From: Staphylotrichum longicolle
Lineage: Eukaryota; Ascomycota; Sordariomycetes; Sordariales; Chaetomiaceae
NCBI GenBank assembly: GCA_019096155.1
Contig: JAHCVI010000001.1
Span: 5,518,001-5,582,000 of the forward strand
DNA: 64,000 nt
Direction of reading: 5' to 3'
The notes below the pieces were generated by a model. It was not told the DNA's origin. It worked only from the letters and a program-made list of their open reading frames with translations, and did no database searches. Numbering within the stretch: position 1 is the stretch's first letter; every line of letters begins with the position of its first letter. Below, one piece after another: positions 1 to 11,144 of this stretch. A program made the translations under genes and the position numbers.

Positions 1-1096
1 ACCATGCAGCAAGGAAGACGCGAGGATGGCCGTTGTCTGGCTTGAGGGGTGGACGGGAGAGGCCGAGGAGTTCGTGCCGGCTGGCAATTATTTTTTCTGG
101 CTGGGAGAGCTCTGTTTTAATCAACCAGCTTCCCTGTCTGGTCCACATGCTCAAGCTGGCAATTTCGCTCTCATTTGGCAGATGGCCAGTACCTGGACGG
201 TTGCACGGGCGCGCGGACAAACCAGTGGCGCTTGCCCCTGGGCACAAGTCACTGGCAACACTGGCACCTCCAGATATTGACAAGGCCGCAAGAAAAAAAA
301 AAACAGGTTGTCAGTCCAGCGCGTTGCAATCCCGCGCCCAGCTTGTCTGGCACTGTTGCATCTTGGCCCTCGCGATTCCTCCGCGTTGGACGACGTGGAC
401 GAGCCACGACAGCACATGCATGGACCCTTGAACCCTGGTGTGTGCACACCACTGCGACCCCTAAATGGGGACCCACCCAGGCTGCGGGGCCGACTGGGCG
501 AATGCAGGGACAGCGGAGCAGGAGCTTCTCGGATCCCTTTTTCACGAACAAGCAAGATGCTGGCGATTGTTGTTGACTTTTGCGTTGACCAGCAGCGAAT
601 AGAGAGGCTCGATATGTTTGGCTCAAAGAACGACCTCGAGTTCTCACAGTTCTAATCGAAACAATAAAGCAGCTATTCCGTACATTGGCTTTGTCTCCAG
701 TCATGTCGAGAATAGATCTCGCAAACACGCAGAACCCATTTGCTGTCTCCCAAACAACCCCAGAATAACAACCAAGCCCAACCCAGTCTCGATCAACCGT
801 CGGTGCATCCCGAGCCAGCCGCCACGATGCCTTGCTGGTGCCCGAATGAAGCAACCACCCGGCAGACTTGAAGTACTGCGTAGTAATCCCCTTATTGGTA
901 CTGGGCGCATCTTATTGACACAGACAGGTGCATAGACGTGCATGCTGACCAAGCCGTAACATCTGCACAGAAGTCGCCGACGAAAAACACGAGACAGCTT
1001 CTAGAACCCAAAGACCATCGCATGCTGTAACAGAAAACCCCCAAATTCCCATCGTATCGTCCACTGCCGTTTTACACGTCGCAGAAGAAGTCGAAT
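1..1096. other. Intergenic stretch, no gene recognised
   Basis: All frames hold only short overlapping ORFs with no recognisable motif. A poly-A run of about a dozen bases lies near 291-303. The 3' portion is presumably downstream sequence of the small secreted protein gene that follows. A gene end cut off by the window edge cannot be excluded. Confidence 0.5.
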
Positions 1097-1667
1097 TCAG
1101 CATTGGAGCTCACCAACACCGGCGGTGGAAAGGTCCTGATAGTGGCCGACGAAGCGCTGCTCTTGCACCGTTCTTGGACGCATCCTCATTAGCCCCAACC
1201 TTGTCCGTGGATACTTGCTGGCCCCGAAAGGAAGCTGGACCGTAACTCACCGGACTGCTGGTCACAGTCTCCCACCTTGAACGCGCCCGTCCCGTTGTTC
1301 GCAAAGTCGGCACACACATTCTTCTGGTTGTCGCATGCTCGATTCGCCGCCGTCTCGAAATCTCTCTGCAAGGAAGCAAGGAACAAGCAATTAGCTCACT
1401 CAGGTCTTTAAAACGGGGAAAGGGTTGAGGCCGTACAAAGGTATCGCCGTCGACCTCGAACGGCCGCTCCGCATCGTCTGACTTGGTGATGGCCGCCGCC
1501 CTCGCGCCGCCCAGCGCACCGGTGAAGGTTTGCAGGCTCGTGCGGCCTTGTTGTCGGGGGAGAAGGACACCCATGCTGAATTCGCTTTGGCCGGAGACGT
1601 GAAGGTTGGCCGACGCAGCCGCGAAGGCAGCCCATGCTGCGAAGAGATAGAAGGAGCAGCGATGCAT
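1097..1667 (-). CDS. Small secreted Cys-containing protein (3 exons)
   Basis: The spliced model is exon 1 1667-1437, exon 2 1365-1251 and exon 3 1161-1097, giving 136 aa. Exon 1 starts at an ATG followed by a hydrophobic signal peptide (about residues 1-20, ending near AAASA). Intron 1 has a GTACGG donor, a CTAAT branch and a TTGCAG acceptor. Intron 2 has a GTGAGT donor and a CTAAT branch. Both introns preserve frame. Exon 2 holds the motif RDFETAANRACDNQ, then KNVC and later GDCDQQ. This RDF..A...CD.Q...C pattern with regularly spaced Cys recurs in small secreted proteins of filamentous fungi. The function is unknown; a wall-associated or effector-like extracellular role is inference only. 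The second junction is the least certain, because the C-terminal residues are not conserved enough to confirm it. Confidence 0.72.
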
Positions 1668-2721
1668 CCTGCAGTATGGAGTATCCGTGGAGAACGGAGC
1701 CCCTAGAGTTGCCTTGGTACTCTGGGCAAAGTGACACGGTGAGAGCCCTGGGATTTTGTTGAAAGTGAACTCGGAGTCATCAAGACTCTGTTTGAATCAA
1801 AAACAGCGTGGACAAAATCACGTTCAACATCATGGAGGAGGAGAGCAGAAGAGATCTCGACATGAGATTGTGCTATCTTTCAAGCTCGTGTCCACAACTC
1901 GATCTGCACAACCGTCAAGGTGCAGCCAATAAGCCAAAATGCCCAGCAGCTCTCTCTGCCCGGAATGTAAATGCTGAAACTGTCTTGAGACAGATCCGAT
2001 CAGCCATCAATGGGAAAAGGAGAACACCAACACGTGACATGGTGATGTGCGCTGTCCGAGCGTCAGGAGTCACGAACCGTTTCTGGCATGCAGCACTGCT
2101 CTCTCTTCTAAACTTTACGATGAACGCGACGTATCGGTCCAGGTGGCACGCACGCGCAACTCTGGAAACAGGTACCACGAACTTTGCATCTAACATCAAG
2201 CCGGCTTTCAGTGTATGAGTGATAGTATTAAAGGGTCCTAGACAGCGGCAGCTATTTTGTGTCGGGTCAGGAAGACCAACCACATCCGAACCAAATGAAA
2301 GCCATTTGAAAACATAGAAAACACATGAGAGGAAATCTTCGTTTGGTGCGTCCAGCAATGCTCCACTTAAGCAGACGTCCTCGACCTCAAATGACCAACG
2401 GAAACCCTGCGGCCTCGCCATCTCCACGATGCTAGCATTCCTTCCTCAGGCGCCTCGGGATCATCGTCAGCTTCACAAGGTTGGCCGTGCCCGCTTCCAC
2501 GCTCTTCATACCCCATTGCCATCTAAGAATTGGCGATGCAGTGATTTGAAACCTCCGCAAACTCCTTCTCAAACTCGAAAGAATGCTGCCGAAGGATGGT
2601 GAAAAATGGTCCCCTGAAACTCCATGACGCTCCTGATGAGATAAGAAACGAAACAACCGGCAGACCAGGGCGGGCGGGAACGGACTGGAGAGTAGGAAAT
2701 CATCGGGATCGCTCGGTCTTC
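1668..2721. other. Intergenic stretch, no gene recognised
   Basis: This lies between two minus-strand genes. It should hold the promoter of the small secreted protein (nearest 1668) and the 3' UTR of the Mid2-like gene (nearest 2721). Short ORFs such as 1808-2218 lack codon bias or motifs and were not called. Confidence 0.5.
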
Positions 2722-3507
2722 TTAAAAGTTGGCCGCCGTGTTGACCTGCGTCGGTGCGTGGTAGCTCTCGAGCGTGCTCTGGAAGGGCGTGCGGCCGGCC
2801 ATGGAGCCGCCGGTGTCGGGCTTCTCGGCGGTGCTGCCGTAGTCCATCAGGCCGTCGTTCTCGTCCTGGTGCTTCTTGCGGCCCCAGATCCTCCAGGCGA
2901 CCAGCGCCAGACCGCCGAGGATGATGGCGCCGCCGACACCGACAACGACGCCGATGACGGTGTTGCGGGTCTGGGTCGACATGCCCGAGGCCTGGCCGCT
3001 GCCGCCGTTGTTCGCAAGACCGGGCGTGTTCGTCGTGACCGACGCGCTGGTCAGGGTCACCTGTGAGCCATCGGCGAGTGTGCTCGTGATGACTTTGGTG
3101 ATGGTCTCGACTACGGCCGACTCTGATGAGCTCTCGGGCTTGGAGCTCGATGCCGGTGGCTGGGTGGATGAAGGAGGCGCGGCTGTTGAGCTGGGGGGTC
3201 CTGGCTTGGAGGATGACGGGCTCGAGGTTGGGCTTGTTGAGCTGGATGTGGCTGGGGGTTTTACCGATGTGGAAGAGGTGGTCGGGGGGGGAGTCGAACT
3301 TGTAGTCGGTTCCGCAGGAGTCGACGTCGTTTTCGGCGGAGCAGCGGTGCTCGTGGTGCTGTCGGTCTTCGCGTCTTCATCGTTCTGCCTCTGCTGAATC
3401 CCCTTCGCACCCTGACCAGCGACGTTGACGTTAACAAAGGTGGCCTCGGCGACAGTCATCGCCGAGAGCCCCAGGACGAGAAGTTCGAGGGCTCTGCTGA
3501 GCTGCAT
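2722..3507 (-). CDS. Mid2/WSC-like cell-wall stress sensor, single-pass membrane protein
   Basis: Single-exon gene of 261 aa. The open frame extends upstream to 3636, but the ATG at 3507 is chosen because a clean signal peptide begins there (MQLSRALELLVLGLSAM, cleavage near residue 22). Next comes a long Ser/Thr/Pro-rich extracellular segment (about residues 45-175), typical of O-mannosylated stalks. One transmembrane helix (about 183-208, VIGVVVGVGGAIILGGLALV) follows, with a basic stop-transfer WGRKK. A cytoplasmic tail of about 50 residues ends in TPFQSTLESYHAP and NTAANF, a tail shared by Mid2-domain proteins of filamentous ascomycetes. By family knowledge such proteins sit in the plasma membrane, sense wall stress and feed the Rho1/Pkc1 integrity pathway. 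The assignment rests on architecture; the exact sensor subclass is uncertain. Confidence 0.8.
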   Translation of the reverse strand: MQLSRALELLVLGLSAMTVAEATFVNVNVAGQGAKGIQQRQNDEDAKTDSTTSTAAPPKTTSTPAEPTTSSTPPPTTSSTSVKPPATSSSTSPTSSPSSSKPGPPSSTAAPPSSTQPPASSSKPESSSESAVVETITKVITSTLADGSQVTLTSASVTTNTPGLANNGGSGQASGMSTQTRNTVIGVVVGVGGAIILGGLALVAWRIWGRKKHQDENDGLMDYGSTAEKPDTGGSMAGRTPFQSTLESYHAPTQVNTAANF

Positions 3508-4448
3508 TGTGGACGGTATCGGCGCGCGGCGGATAAAAACGCAACGAGGGTCCCTTGGAGGGGAAGTGAGCGACAAATGGCGCCCTTGGGATTTGTGAGG
3601 GATGCCAATCGGCGCCTCGGTCGTCGACTGTCTCAACGAGGTGTCGAGGGTTCTGAGGATCGCTCAGGTCGAAAAGACGGTTTTGAGTGAGAGGGCGACC
3701 GAAACCCTAAGCTTCGGTGGTGGTGACAACGGCGAAATGAAGGGTTTGCCCGTGTGACCCGTGTGTGGTCAAAAAAATGCAGCTCACGGTGCAATCGCGT
3801 CGCCTGTCAAACCAGACGCTTGGTATTGTCGCGTGAAATCGTGCGAAAGAGAATGAAATAAGCGGTTAACGAGAGCGGGGAAATGGGGGAAAGGAAACGA
3901 GTGGGTTTTCGAGATGGACTTCAGGACAGTGTCGAAGGAGAAAGAATGAGCCGAGCAAAAGTGTTCATGTTTGCAGATTGCGAGGACTACGAAACGGGGT
4001 GGAAGGGGTGGGAGGCGCAGGGGTCCAGGGGGGCGTGGAAACCAGGGGAGCCCACTCCCGCTTCGGCGGTCACGGCGTCAACGTGGCTCTCGTATCCCAG
4101 CATTCCCGTCCCCTTCGTGAGGCCACCCGCAACGGTCTCGTGGTCGACGAGCCAGCCGCTTCCTTCCGCTTGAAGGTTGTTGCCCCGCGATCTATCCAGT
4201 CGCTGACATCCTCATCGGTAGGTAATTCGTCGCAACGTCCATCTCGACGTTCAAACTGCTCTTTGTGTGTTTCTGTGTTTCGCACAGTCGTGCCGATCCA
4301 TGCCCCAGACCCAGTGTCCTTGCCCTCGAACGATTGGTCAACAAAGGACGTGAGAAACGTTGAAATGCGCGTCAAACTTGCCTGTCAAACGCCACCCGCC
4401 GAGCTGCCTTGCGCACTTCGAGGCTTGCAACGGCATGCCATAATGGCG

Positions 4449-4470
4449 CATTTCGTGCATTTCGTGCATT
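4449..4470. repeat. Short tandem repeat, 9-bp unit
   Basis: CATTTCGTG is repeated twice perfectly and begins a third time. It lies in non-coding sequence and no function is suggested. Confidence 0.6.
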
Positions 4471-7400
4471 CCACTCCCGATCGGATCGACCGCTGCCACG
4501 ACCAGCCTGTCTCAGCACCAAAGTACACACCAGAGTACTCCGTACCCAACTGATAAATGCAAGTGTGTGGTGCTCTGCAGACCTGGGGCGGAGCACGCAG
4601 GGTCTCTCAATGCCGAACTTGGGCCAAAAATAACCCCTCGGACATCACTCCCAAGACTGTGGGGTCGCCCCAAAGACATGACCACCACGGGACTCGGCGC
4701 ATGATTTCTGTTTGAAGATCGCCGAGGACGAGGCATCGTTGGTGATCGACAAAAGATGCTTGTGGTGGCGGAGATGGTCCCTGAGCGCAGCCTGGATTTT
4801 CCTTGGACGAGCTTCCTTCACTTTGGACGAAAAACGGTTTGTGCTTGTCCTTGTCGGCTGCTCAAGCCAATGGTCTCTTGGGTCGGCTGGGTCCTCCTCC
4901 GCAGTGGCGCATTTCACAGCTGCGATGCCATCTTGAGCCATCTTCTAAGTTCGTGGGTGGCGACCGTTGGACCTTCAACGTTACCTTAAGGTTACCTCTC
5001 TCGCCTTTCTCTAGTATTTACCGCTCACCCTTGTGTCACCGGGCTGTCATCCGCTGTCACACTCGAACATTAACGTCAGTGAAGGACTCCTCGCCATTTC
5101 CACAGCAGGTGCACTGGTTTGCGCTTTGGGTATCACCTGACTCCACACCCATACAAACTTCCACACTTCAGACATTCCCTTGAGGTTTGGTTATCAACTC
5201 TTTGTTGCAATATCCTCGGCCGGATGCCCTTGCTTCTTTCTGGGCGTCTTCAGAGGTGAGATTACGAAGCGGGACGGCAAGTTGGCGTCAGGTGCACCAG
5301 CAACCCGTGGTTACAGCTCAGGGGTGCTACAGTCAAAACTATAAACTTCTGACGGGTTGCATTTGATGGAACAATCGTGGTACTAAGAAGAAAGTTGGAC
5401 TGTAAATATGGCTCAGAATAGCACCATGGCAATGTAGATGTTCCACCTTACCCGCTCGTTGAAGCGATTAGTTCTGACACGAGTTTGGTAACATGCAACA
5501 ACAACCCCGAAGCATGTGTCTGATCAGTGCTCATATTTTTTTTTTTTGACCTTCGCTCTTGCGGTTAATGGACACTCAGGATACCGAAACGGCAGACGTA
5601 AAGATGTCTACATTCCAGTCTCTTCTAGACAGATGGAGGTGTTAGCTGACACGAAACTCGTCCGTTGAAACCCGATCTATTGACCATCCAGATGACCTTG
5701 ATGGTGAACAAAAAAAGGCCAATGTCTTCATGTTGGGGAGCTCAATGTGTGAGAGCGTTTAATTATCAAACCCAAACTGAATCGTTCCTTGCCGTCGTAA
5801 CAACAAACCGTTGGACTGCAAGGCTGTCCAGTGCCTCTCGGGTTTCAAGGCCACGAGGCTGAACTGGATTCCTGACACGGTGATTCGTCTCTCCAAAAAT
5901 CATCTGACCGAATTGGCAGTCGTGTTTTATGCGAGGGCCAAGTGGTTGGTGTCATCCCTTCCAGGGGGACTGCACATCAGCCCTACCGAACCGAGAGAGA
6001 CGACCTGCTATGACATCGTGCAGGAAGGAAAATGCTCTCGGCTAATTGACACCTCAACCCTGCAATGGTCGAGCCTTAAGGTTATTTCCCGGTTCCAGGC
6101 ACCGCCTCACGGTCATTTCGGCCCGATGCATTGCACTTGTGTTCGCCCTGGGTGCGGGGACCGCACAACTGTGGTCGTGATCGAATTTCTTCAGGAGCAA
6201 TTCCACCGAGCCACGCGAGCATACCAAGCAACACAAGACAGTGCGTCAAGGAAGATTGAGGCATGATAGGTGAGTGAGTTGGAGGGACTGGAACCGGAGA
6301 CCATCTGTCAAGGTCGCTGCCGTTTGTCATTGTTCAGTGACCAGGATCTCCAACCGTCCCGGGTGAAATTCACTGCTTGCTCTCCCCTCTCTGTCTCGGT
6401 GCGTTCCCATGCAGAGGCCTTGTTGTTGTTGTCGTCCCTGCGAAACCCACCGAAAATTTCAGACAAAATATCCCGGCGCAACCCAAACCGTTCACGATGG
6501 ACGGAGACCTGACGCTCCTCGATTTGGCATCAACACAAAATCTGAGAACATCAAATCAACGGGTTTGAAAGGGTTTGCCATTTTCATGTCGGTCTTGGCT
6601 CGGATTTGCGTTTCTGCTCGCGGTGGAGAGAACCAAGCTGCGGGAGAAGAGAAGGACAGTCCCAGATGTGCGTGAGGCAAGCGAGGGAAGGCCAGAAGGT
6701 TCCAGGTTGCACAAATCCACCGCCAAGTTGTGCATCCCCCGGCCAAGACGGTTCCAATGTCAAGGAATCCTTCTCTGAGTTCCAGGTTGTGGGGGCGTTC
6801 GGGGTGGTAATCACCGTGGACACCAGCGCTTGTACCAGGCGAGCCAGGCTTCCAGGGCTCGGTCGGTCAAAGTGGCCTAAGCTTTGCCCGGGCGCTGCCG
6901 ATTGTGCCGGTCGCTGATCGGCGCAGAGCCTCAACGCCAGAAAAGGAAGTGATCGAAGCTCGCGGCGAGGCCGACCTGGATCAGCAGGATGGGCAACGGT
7001 GACAGCTCAGATCGATTCTGCGCAAACCTCGTGACAGCGTGCCGGTTCGGGAGATCGACCCAGATTTCAACTCATCCAAGATGCGCCGGGATGTCTCTCA
7101 GAAAACGTCGCTGCTGCGTGGTGTCCCAAAGTCCCAAAGAATCCTCCAAATTGGCTAATTCCCATTGCGACGCAGCAGCGTCAGCGGGTGGAGGCGCGAT
7201 TATCGAATGGGAGCAGAGCGTGCAAGCACCTGAGTCAACTGCCCGGCAAGGCAGACGCGCAAGATGCGACTGCTTTGGGCATGGCGCTGTCTGGCGCCGG
7301 TCAATGGTTCCCGGTTGTTGGTTCCTGGACGCGGGGGACTTGTGCAAAAGCGAAGTATGGGCTTGGCAGGGGTAGCCTTCCCTTTCCGGCCAACAATTGG

Positions 7401-8196
7401 CCCACTTGATCCAACTCGGCACCGCGGCTTGGAGGCGCCGTGCGGTGGCGGACAGGGCAGCCGCTGCACATGCGGGAGAACCTTCAGGGGAGGAAGGAAG
7501 CCACACCGGGTTGCGCGATTCAAGTCAACGGCGCCATCCCCCAGTTTCCCGGCGCTCCATGAGCGGGAGCACTTCAACCGGCACCACAACTACCTCGACG
7601 TCCCGTTCCAACATGGCAATTGACAATGCGAGGATGCCATGATGCCTGCGCATACTTCCTACCTTAGGTACCTGATAAGACATCATGTTCACACATCGAC
7701 TGCAGGCTGGCTCTGCGGTGGTGCGGTGACGCTGGCGGGAATAAAGCGACTGCAGTCGCATCCGCCGCACCCTGGCGGCGGTTGAGCCTGCTTGGCGCGT
7801 GGAAGGGACGCTTGCTGGATGTGCTAATTTCCTTCCCCCCCCCTCCCCCCCCTGTCTGCGGAGACCAAACCCGGACACGCCAAAGATGAACGAAGCATCG
7901 TGGGAACGGCTGGCGTCCCCGGACGGTGGATTCCAAGCCCTCTGGGCGGTCCCCCCTGCTGTCGCCCGGCCCTGCTGGCTGTGGGCGTGGGATGCTATGA
8001 AAAGCTGCCGTGCCCTCCTCCCACCCCTTTCCCTCCCCGTCGCGTTCCCCTTGGTTCCTGTCCAAGCCAACACCACACGGCGTGCTCTCCCCAGCCGTTG
8101 CAAACGTTTTGTTTGCGTCCTTTCTTTGCGTGCTCTCGCACCTACCAGTCGCTCTTTTCGACCCGGCCATCCCTGGCCTGTCACTCATTTTCCGTG

Positions 8197-8204
8197 TATA
8201 AATA
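8197..8204 (+). promoter_or_regulatory. TATA box candidate of the chitinase gene
   Basis: TATAAATA lies 39 nt upstream of the chitinase ATG (8236), measured from the first base. A start site about 30 nt downstream would leave a leader of only a few bases, so its use is uncertain. Confidence 0.4.
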
Positions 8205-8235
8205 CACCCTGTATTGCTAATACCAAGAATCCGTA

Positions 8236-11144
8236 ATGCTCACCAAGTCTCTGGCCGTCGCGGCTTTGGCCGCTGCCCCGGCCTTGGCGACCTCCGCCGT
8301 CAACATCTACTGGGGCCAGAAAGGCACGCCTCAGGACAGGCTGAGGAACTTCTGCGATAGCAGCGTCGAGTATGTCACCGTCGGCTTCATCAACACCTCG
8401 CCCGAGCACGATAAGTCGGCCCTGAAGTACCCCGGCAGCGACTTCGGACAGCACTGCGCCGCAGCCGTGTACACGGACACCAACGGGGAGAAGACGAAGC
8501 TCTTCAGCCAGTGTGGCGAGATCTCCGCAGATGTCCGGTACTGCCAGAAGAAGGGAAAGAAGGTGCTGCTCTCGATCGGCGGCGAGGCCGGCGGCGACTA
8601 CAGCATCTCAAACACCGCCGAGGGCGAGTACTTTGCGAACTTCGTCTGGGGTGCCTTCGGCCCCTACAAGTCTTCATGGGGCAAGAAGGCCAGACCCTTC
8701 GACGACTACTACGGTGCCGATCCAGGCGATGAGCATTTCGTCTTTGACGGTTTCGACTTTGATCTCGAGACCAACTTCCGTAAGCTTCCCCTCGTTTTGG
8801 CGGCCCTGCGGCCACGGCTTTGAATGCCCCTGGCCAACCTGATGCTGATGATGCCATTCTAGAGGATACCAGTGGCTACGTCGCCATGATCAACAGGCTT
8901 CGTGCTCTGATCAATGCCGAGAATGCCAACGGCAAGAAGTACTGGATCACCGCAGCGCCCGAGTGCCCCTTGAACGACCCTTACTTCAAGATGAAGAACA
9001 TCATCAACCAGTGCGCTTTTGATGCTCTGTTTGTGCAGTTCTACAACAACCCCTCTTGCGCTGGCCCCGACAACAACAACTTCGATGCTTGGGTTACTCA
9101 TCTCGGCTCGACCGCGAGCAAGGACGCCAAGATCTTCATTGGCCTGCCGGGGTCCCAGCAGGCCGCCGGCTCTGGCTATCTCACGCCCTCCCAGATGACC
9201 GCCCTGGTGAACAAACACAAGGGCAATAAGGCTTTTGGCGGTGTCATGATCTGGGATGCCGTCTTCGGCAGCGAAACGTTTAACGGAAAGCCCTTCTACG
9301 AGGTCTGCCACGACGTCGCCGTCGGTACCCCCAACATCCCTCCCCCGACGCCAAGCGGCACGGCTTGCGTCAGGACGCACACGGTTAGATCCGGCGACCT
9401 CTGCTACGACATTGCCAACTACTACGGCATCAGCCTCGACGAACTGAAGACCTACAACCCTGGCCTGGTGTGCGAGAACCTGCAGCTCGATCAGTCCCTC
9501 TGTGTGAGGTGGGGCATCCCGCCTGCGACCACCTCGAGCACCTCGACCACCTCGACCACCTCCAGCACCAGCACCAGCTCTTCGACCAGCACCAGCTCTT
9601 CGACCAGCACCAGCTCTTCGACCAGCACCAGCTCTTCGACCAGCTCTAGCTCCTCGACCAGCTCTAGCTCCTCGACCAGCTCTAGCTCCAGCACCAGCAC
9701 CAGCTCCTCGACCAGCTCCTCGGTTGACTCGACCTCGACCACCTCGACCTCGGAATCGTCTACCATCACTCCGGCTCCTGATGCCACAACCACCACCACG
9801 GACGCGGCTACCAGCACTTCCACCGACGATGAGACTTGCGAGGACGATGAGACCACCACGTCTACTACTGAGACTGCCACGGCCACTGCCACTGAGTCTA
9901 CCACCGAGACTGCTTCTGCGACTGGGACTGCCACCGAGACGTCTACCATTACCGCTGCCCCTGATGCCACCTCCACGACCACCACCGATGCGGCCACTAG
10001 CACCTCGACCGAGGACGACTCGTGCGAGGATGACGAGACCAGCACTTCTGCCACGGAGACGGCCACCGAGACGACCTCTGCCACCGAGACCGCTACCGAG
10101 ACGTCCACCATCACTGGTGCCCCTGATGCTACCTCCACGACCACCACCGATGCGGCCACCAGCACCTCGACCGAGGACGACTCGTGCGAGGATGATGAGA
10201 CCAGCACTTCTGCTACTGAGACGGCCACGGCCACCGAGTCCACGACCGAGACCGCCTCGGCGACCGCCACTGAGACTTCGACCGCGTCTGCGACTGAGAC
10301 TGCGACTGAGTCTGCCACCGAGACCGCCACTGCCACTGAGACTGCCACTGGTACTGCTACTGAGACTGCCACCGAGAGTGCTACCTCCACCGAGGCCGGC
10401 ATCACTGGCACTGGCACCACCACTGCCTCCCAGATCTTCACGACGTCGACCATCTTCACGACGACGACCCGCACCATCACCTCGTGCGCGCCGACCGTGA
10501 CATCCTGCCCAGCCCGCGTCGTGACTGAGACCATCGCCATCTCCACCACCGTCTGCCCCGTGACCGCTACCGAGACCGCGTCCAGCGCGCCCGAGGCCAC
10601 CACCTCGCTGCCCGCCGGCTGGACCACGTCGACCGTCTACGCGACCACGACCTACACCATCACCAGCTGCGCCCCCACCGTGACGGACTGCCCCGGCAAG
10701 ATCGGCCAGGTCACGACTGAGATCATCGCCGTCAGCACCACCATCTGCCCCATCACCGGCGTCGCTGGCCCGTCCTCCACCCCCGTGTCGGGCCAGCCGC
10801 CCGTTTCGGCGATCCCCTCCGGCTCGGCCAAGCCGCCTGTCCCGGCGAACCCCTCGGCGTCGGTCAACCCGCCCAAGCCCACCGGCAGCCAGGGCTCTGG
10901 CGAGGAGGTCGACTCGACCTCGACCGCCAAGGTCACCACCACCCGCTTCACCACCCTCACGGTGCCCAGCGCCGGCCCGACCCCGGCCAAGCCGAGCCTC
11001 TCGTCGGCCCCGTCGGCTGGCTTCCCCGTCACCTCGGGCGGCCCCCGCCCGTCGTCGACGCTCGTTGTGGTGTCTGGCGCCGGCCGCAATGTCGTCGCGC
11101 TTGGTGTGCCGGCTGTCCTGGCCGCCCTCCTGTTTGTTCTCTAA
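8236..11144 (+). CDS. GPI-anchored class III (GH18) chitinase with LysM domain and Ser/Thr-rich repeat stalk
   Basis: Two exons, 8236-8779 and 8863-11144 (donor GTAAGC, acceptor TTCTAG), encode 941 aa. A signal peptide covers about residues 1-19. The GH18 domain follows (about 20-335), with SIGG at 113-116 and the catalytic signature DGFDFDLE at 171-178. That signature contains all residues of DxxDxDxE, and E178 is the expected acid/base. A LysM module (about 351-396, starting THTVRSGD) should bind chitin or related GlcNAc polymers. The stalk from about 405 is Ser/Thr-rich: an 18-bp DNA repeat, then three acidic repeats carrying CEDDET. Two Cys-containing copies of the type TITSCAPTVT..CP follow, as seen in GPI chitinases. 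The protein ends in a hydrophobic tail (VVALGVPAVLAALLFVL) suited to a GPI signal. It probably remodels chitin at the cell wall. Confidence 0.93.
9570..9641 (+). repeat. 18-bp coding minisatellite in the chitinase stalk
   Basis: The unit AGCACCAGCTCTTCGACC occurs four times in perfect tandem. Variant units AGCTCTAGCTCCTCGACC follow to about 9690. They encode Ser-Thr hexapeptides. The length (6 codons) keeps frame whatever the copy number, so allelic length variation is expected. Confidence 0.9.
9757..10290 (+). repeat. Three long degenerate tandem repeats in the chitinase stalk
   Basis: Each unit of about 160-185 bp begins near codons for STIT-AP-DAT. It continues through TTDAATSTST and an acidic Cys segment (CEDDET) into Thr/Glu-rich sequence. 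Unit starts are near 9757, 9940 and 10103. The second and third units are the most alike, which suggests recent duplication. Confidence 0.8.

Larger units (their letters stand above)
3508..8235. other. Long gene-poor stretch with promoter regions at both ends
   Basis: This 4.7 kb holds only short ORFs in every frame, without domains or consistent intron-exon structure. A 98-codon minus ORF at 4645-4941 starts with ATG and reads plausibly, but has no support. The 5200-5800 part is relatively AT-rich, with a poly-T run near 5538. A telobox-like AAACCCTAA sits at 3702-3710, about 195 nt upstream of the Mid2-like start. A three-copy CATTTCGTG direct repeat lies at 4449-4470. The last several hundred bases are CT-rich and belong to the chitinase promoter. 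Confidence 0.5.

Noticed and set aside
4645..4941. 98-codon minus-strand ORF with ATG start
   Set aside because: Plausible composition but no motif, no splice support and no conserved context; left as part of the gene-poor stretch.
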